Shown here: positions 63,501 to 64,000 of the stretch, in pieces | Layout: each line of letters begins with the position of its first letter | Position numbering within the stretch: position 1 is the stretch's first letter | Assembly: GCF_017377855.1 (NCBI RefSeq) | Contig: NZ_JAFREP010000025.1 | Span: 62,001 to 126,000, forward strand | DNA from: Acanthopleuribacter pedis | GTDB taxonomy: Bacteria; Acidobacteriota; Holophagae; Acanthopleuribacterales; Acanthopleuribacteraceae | Direction of reading: 5' to 3' | DNA length: 64,000 nucleotides | Program-made: the position numbers and the translations under genes | The notes under the pieces: generated by a model | Told to the model about the DNA's origin: nothing | Database searches by the model: none | What the model saw: only the letters and a program-made list of their open reading frames with translations

Positions 63501-63679
63501 CGTTCTTCATTGACCTGGATCAAAATGAAATCGGGGCTGGGTGGCGGGTCGACGATGCGAACCTGTAAATCCTGAGCCCGCAGTGATAAAGGCAGGCAGA
63601 AGAAACAGAAGCCAAGCAAACCCAGTGAAATGGAGATGTTAGGCGCTTTGATAAGGCCGATAGGATTGGGACGACGCAT
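60515..63679 (-). CDS. Large secreted Ig-like multidomain protein
   Basis: 1054 aa. Signal peptide (ISLGLLGFCFFCLPLSLRA). Residues about 25-480 are five or so Ig/PKD-like domains with repeated WxVSAE and GKYIVRCFMRDPATG / GRFVLTCQAEDSAGN patterns. Residues about 500-620 form a beta-rich domain (QPGRYDSLVLDGDQYFRYTL) of bacterial pre-peptidase C-terminal type. The C-terminal 400 residues hold three copies of a roughly 130-aa unit (TEIGIINTTNSAANLTIIAY, GITLVNVADSQQSALVRAYG, GYAVVNVAAAASEIRFGLYA), each with AWIRV / WFEVIADADILGYEL / AWVKASAASELVGFQL. Role unknown, likely extracellular. Start: ATG 63679 with GGAG 5-6 nt upstream, not 63709. Confidence 0.82.
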   Translation of the reverse strand: MRRPNPIGLIKAPNISISLGLLGFCFFCLPLSLRAQDLQVRIVDPPPSPDFILIQVNEERTLRATSEPKVNHPLDFRWEVSAEINPTLILATLTGPQVPIAFPLPGKYIVRCFMRDPATGREAPGPDERRFEAVVQSMINTQIVAPPEELLRISVGSVIPFGATSEPPDPATLFHWELREERADPQPIRFGGPQIEIPFDKPGRFVLTCQAEDSAGNRDPIPAQRFIEVISESLRIVSPEAPPDTREIVVALNETVTFRSEAKGNLDRVATTAWVQKPGDTILCRDTEECAVTFSERGKFTINVVALDADNRPVIGDFMRVNVAPQLDFDIVSPQNRAEYRVGEAITLEATLSGELADDPNTVVNWLGRDIRLTGLKPDPITINRPGHYQVRVFAVNQPKNYVVEHQVSFKVYDSNATPSFRIIRPRTNVRLPVGRDVFFDASFRNVPREQQNPAWQIVNLEDESVLTESTQLALGKVTFEQASNYEARLYYRNEASGESLLVDQRAVTVGNQTDFGDNSQIDRPADVQPGRYDSLVLDGDQYFRYTLAEDGLTISLDLDLDGPAEIVFLREPDQVLWQRRLEKGRNLQFPNLPAGNYIVGARPQATEGATKNLSFGFAIEVLNPGLFFAEVTEDEDFSTEIGIINTTNSAANLTIIAYDNAGNTLEKIERAVEGNGMYRDSVVSLFPEVINDVAWIRVDSTAEVVGYSLTCNQTETEAYAVNAAKKLAEELFVPHIAQATETWFTRASVVNGLTEQTEALMTAGTYSGTLANNASFSKDGFDFLTRFEGSIPEGATWATFSEQNQQAGLLGVEVFGRVDQFEHSAALGLEGSRADNANFVAESNSLYFAHVARDIGQFWTGITLVNVADSQQSALVRAYGPGGALVGEKTMTFAAQEKKVSLADTFLEGIGSPANVDWFEVIADADILGYELFGTWDNKRMAGLEAIAKTAEEICFPMIDQSGDSFHGYAVVNVAAAASEIRFGLYALDGSLIGETEPTTLAGKEKRIFLLSQLFENVPLEAAWVKASAASELVGFQLLISKDGEMMTGVIAQ

Positions 63680-63778
63680 AAGTTCTCCGTGCGCGGTGTT
63701 CAACATCATTCTTTATAGATACAGACCTGAGAAACCTCGAATGGGTTTATTGCTGCAATCTTACAGTTTTTTCGTGGC

Positions 63779-64000
63779 TTACCAACCGTTGGCGCGCGCG
63801 ATTTGATCGGCGGTGCGGATGGCGGCCAACGCGTTACCGTCGACCTTCTTCTTGCCCTTGTGGTCGTAAAGCACCACGTGGGGGATGGATCTAATGTTGT
63901 ATTGCTTGGCCACGTCCGAATTCCAATTTTTAATGTCGATTTTTCGCAGGGCCACCCGACCCGGGTACTTACGTGCCAAGGCTTCGAGTTGGGGGGTGAT
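63779..64000 (-). CDS. Thioredoxin-fold protein, C-terminal part
   Basis: 74 codons visible; the frame runs off the window edge, so the CxxC region, if present, is outside. The segment RSIPHVVLYDHKGKK contains the cis-proline of the thioredoxin fold, preceded by the strand-helix VALRKIDIKNWNSDVAKQYNI. Likely a thiol-disulfide protein, but whether it has a redox Cys pair cannot be seen. Confidence 0.75.
   Translation of the reverse strand: MTPQLEALARKYPGRVALRKIDIKNWNSDVAKQYNIRSIPHVVLYDHKGKKKVDGNALAAIRTADQIARANGW

Overview
The window is GC-rich Gram-negative chromosomal DNA: there are outer-membrane TonB receptors, lipoprotein-anchored binding proteins and secreted proteins with Ig-like domains. 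An mglB-mglA polarity pair with the same protein lengths as in Myxococcus, an Oar-like TonB receptor with a carboxypeptidase-regulatory N-terminus, a receiver-Ser/Thr-kinase fusion and very large repetitive secreted proteins together suggest a predatory or gliding-type lineage such as Acidobacteriota (Holophagae/Acanthopleuribacter-like) or a relative of Myxococcota. That assignment is inference; no rRNA or tRNA gene was found to settle it.

Layout. 1-8.1 kb: the 3' part of mutS, crcB, an unknown membrane protein, udk, the mglB-mglA operon, a CaCA-type exchanger, a GAF-like protein and a 130-aa unknown with a near-consensus promoter. 8.2-10.7 kb: a pseudo-receiver/Ser-Thr kinase. 11.3-18.3 kb: an oligopeptide-type ABC importer (binding protein plus two permeases, no ATPase gene here), methionine aminopeptidase, a secreted DUF1579-like protein and PRPP synthetase. 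18.7-25.0 kb: a PQQ-type beta-propeller protein and a sulfate-activation operon (membrane-anchored cysC, cysD, cysNC). 25.2-26.5 kb: an autoregulated ribbon-helix-helix gene pair and a macro-domain protein. 27.7-39.1 kb: one gene of 3775 codons coding for a secreted protein made of about ten SPRY-like domains, twelve Ig-like domains and six thrombospondin-type-3 calcium-binding arrays. 39.2-41.9 kb: an AT-richer three-gene island, HNH effector + small winged-helix middle component + DUF2326-type ABC ATPase, matching the predicted ABC-three-component (ABC-3C) conflict systems. 42-47.2 kb: a tautomerase-like protein, an HD phosphohydrolase, a YheT-type hydrolase and a YnjB/YnjC-like ABC importer. 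47.3-53 kb: an Oar-like TonB receptor and a secreted beta-propeller/DUF5011/B-lectin protein. 53.7-58 kb: an Hsp70-like ATPase facing a metallophosphoesterase-HAD pair. 58-64 kb: a KefB-type antiporter, a large secreted Ig-like protein and the end of a thioredoxin-fold gene.

A second layer runs through the intergenic spaces: six copies of a 205-300 bp palindromic element (1888, 6369, 11305, 16130, 20920 and 52976) with conserved terminal inverted repeats and an internal 15-bp tandem repeat that varies from one to five units. Five copies sit at the 3' end of a gene and four of them provide that gene's stop codon. This repeat family, the giant SPRY/TSP3 protein and the ABC-3C island are the most notable items in the window.
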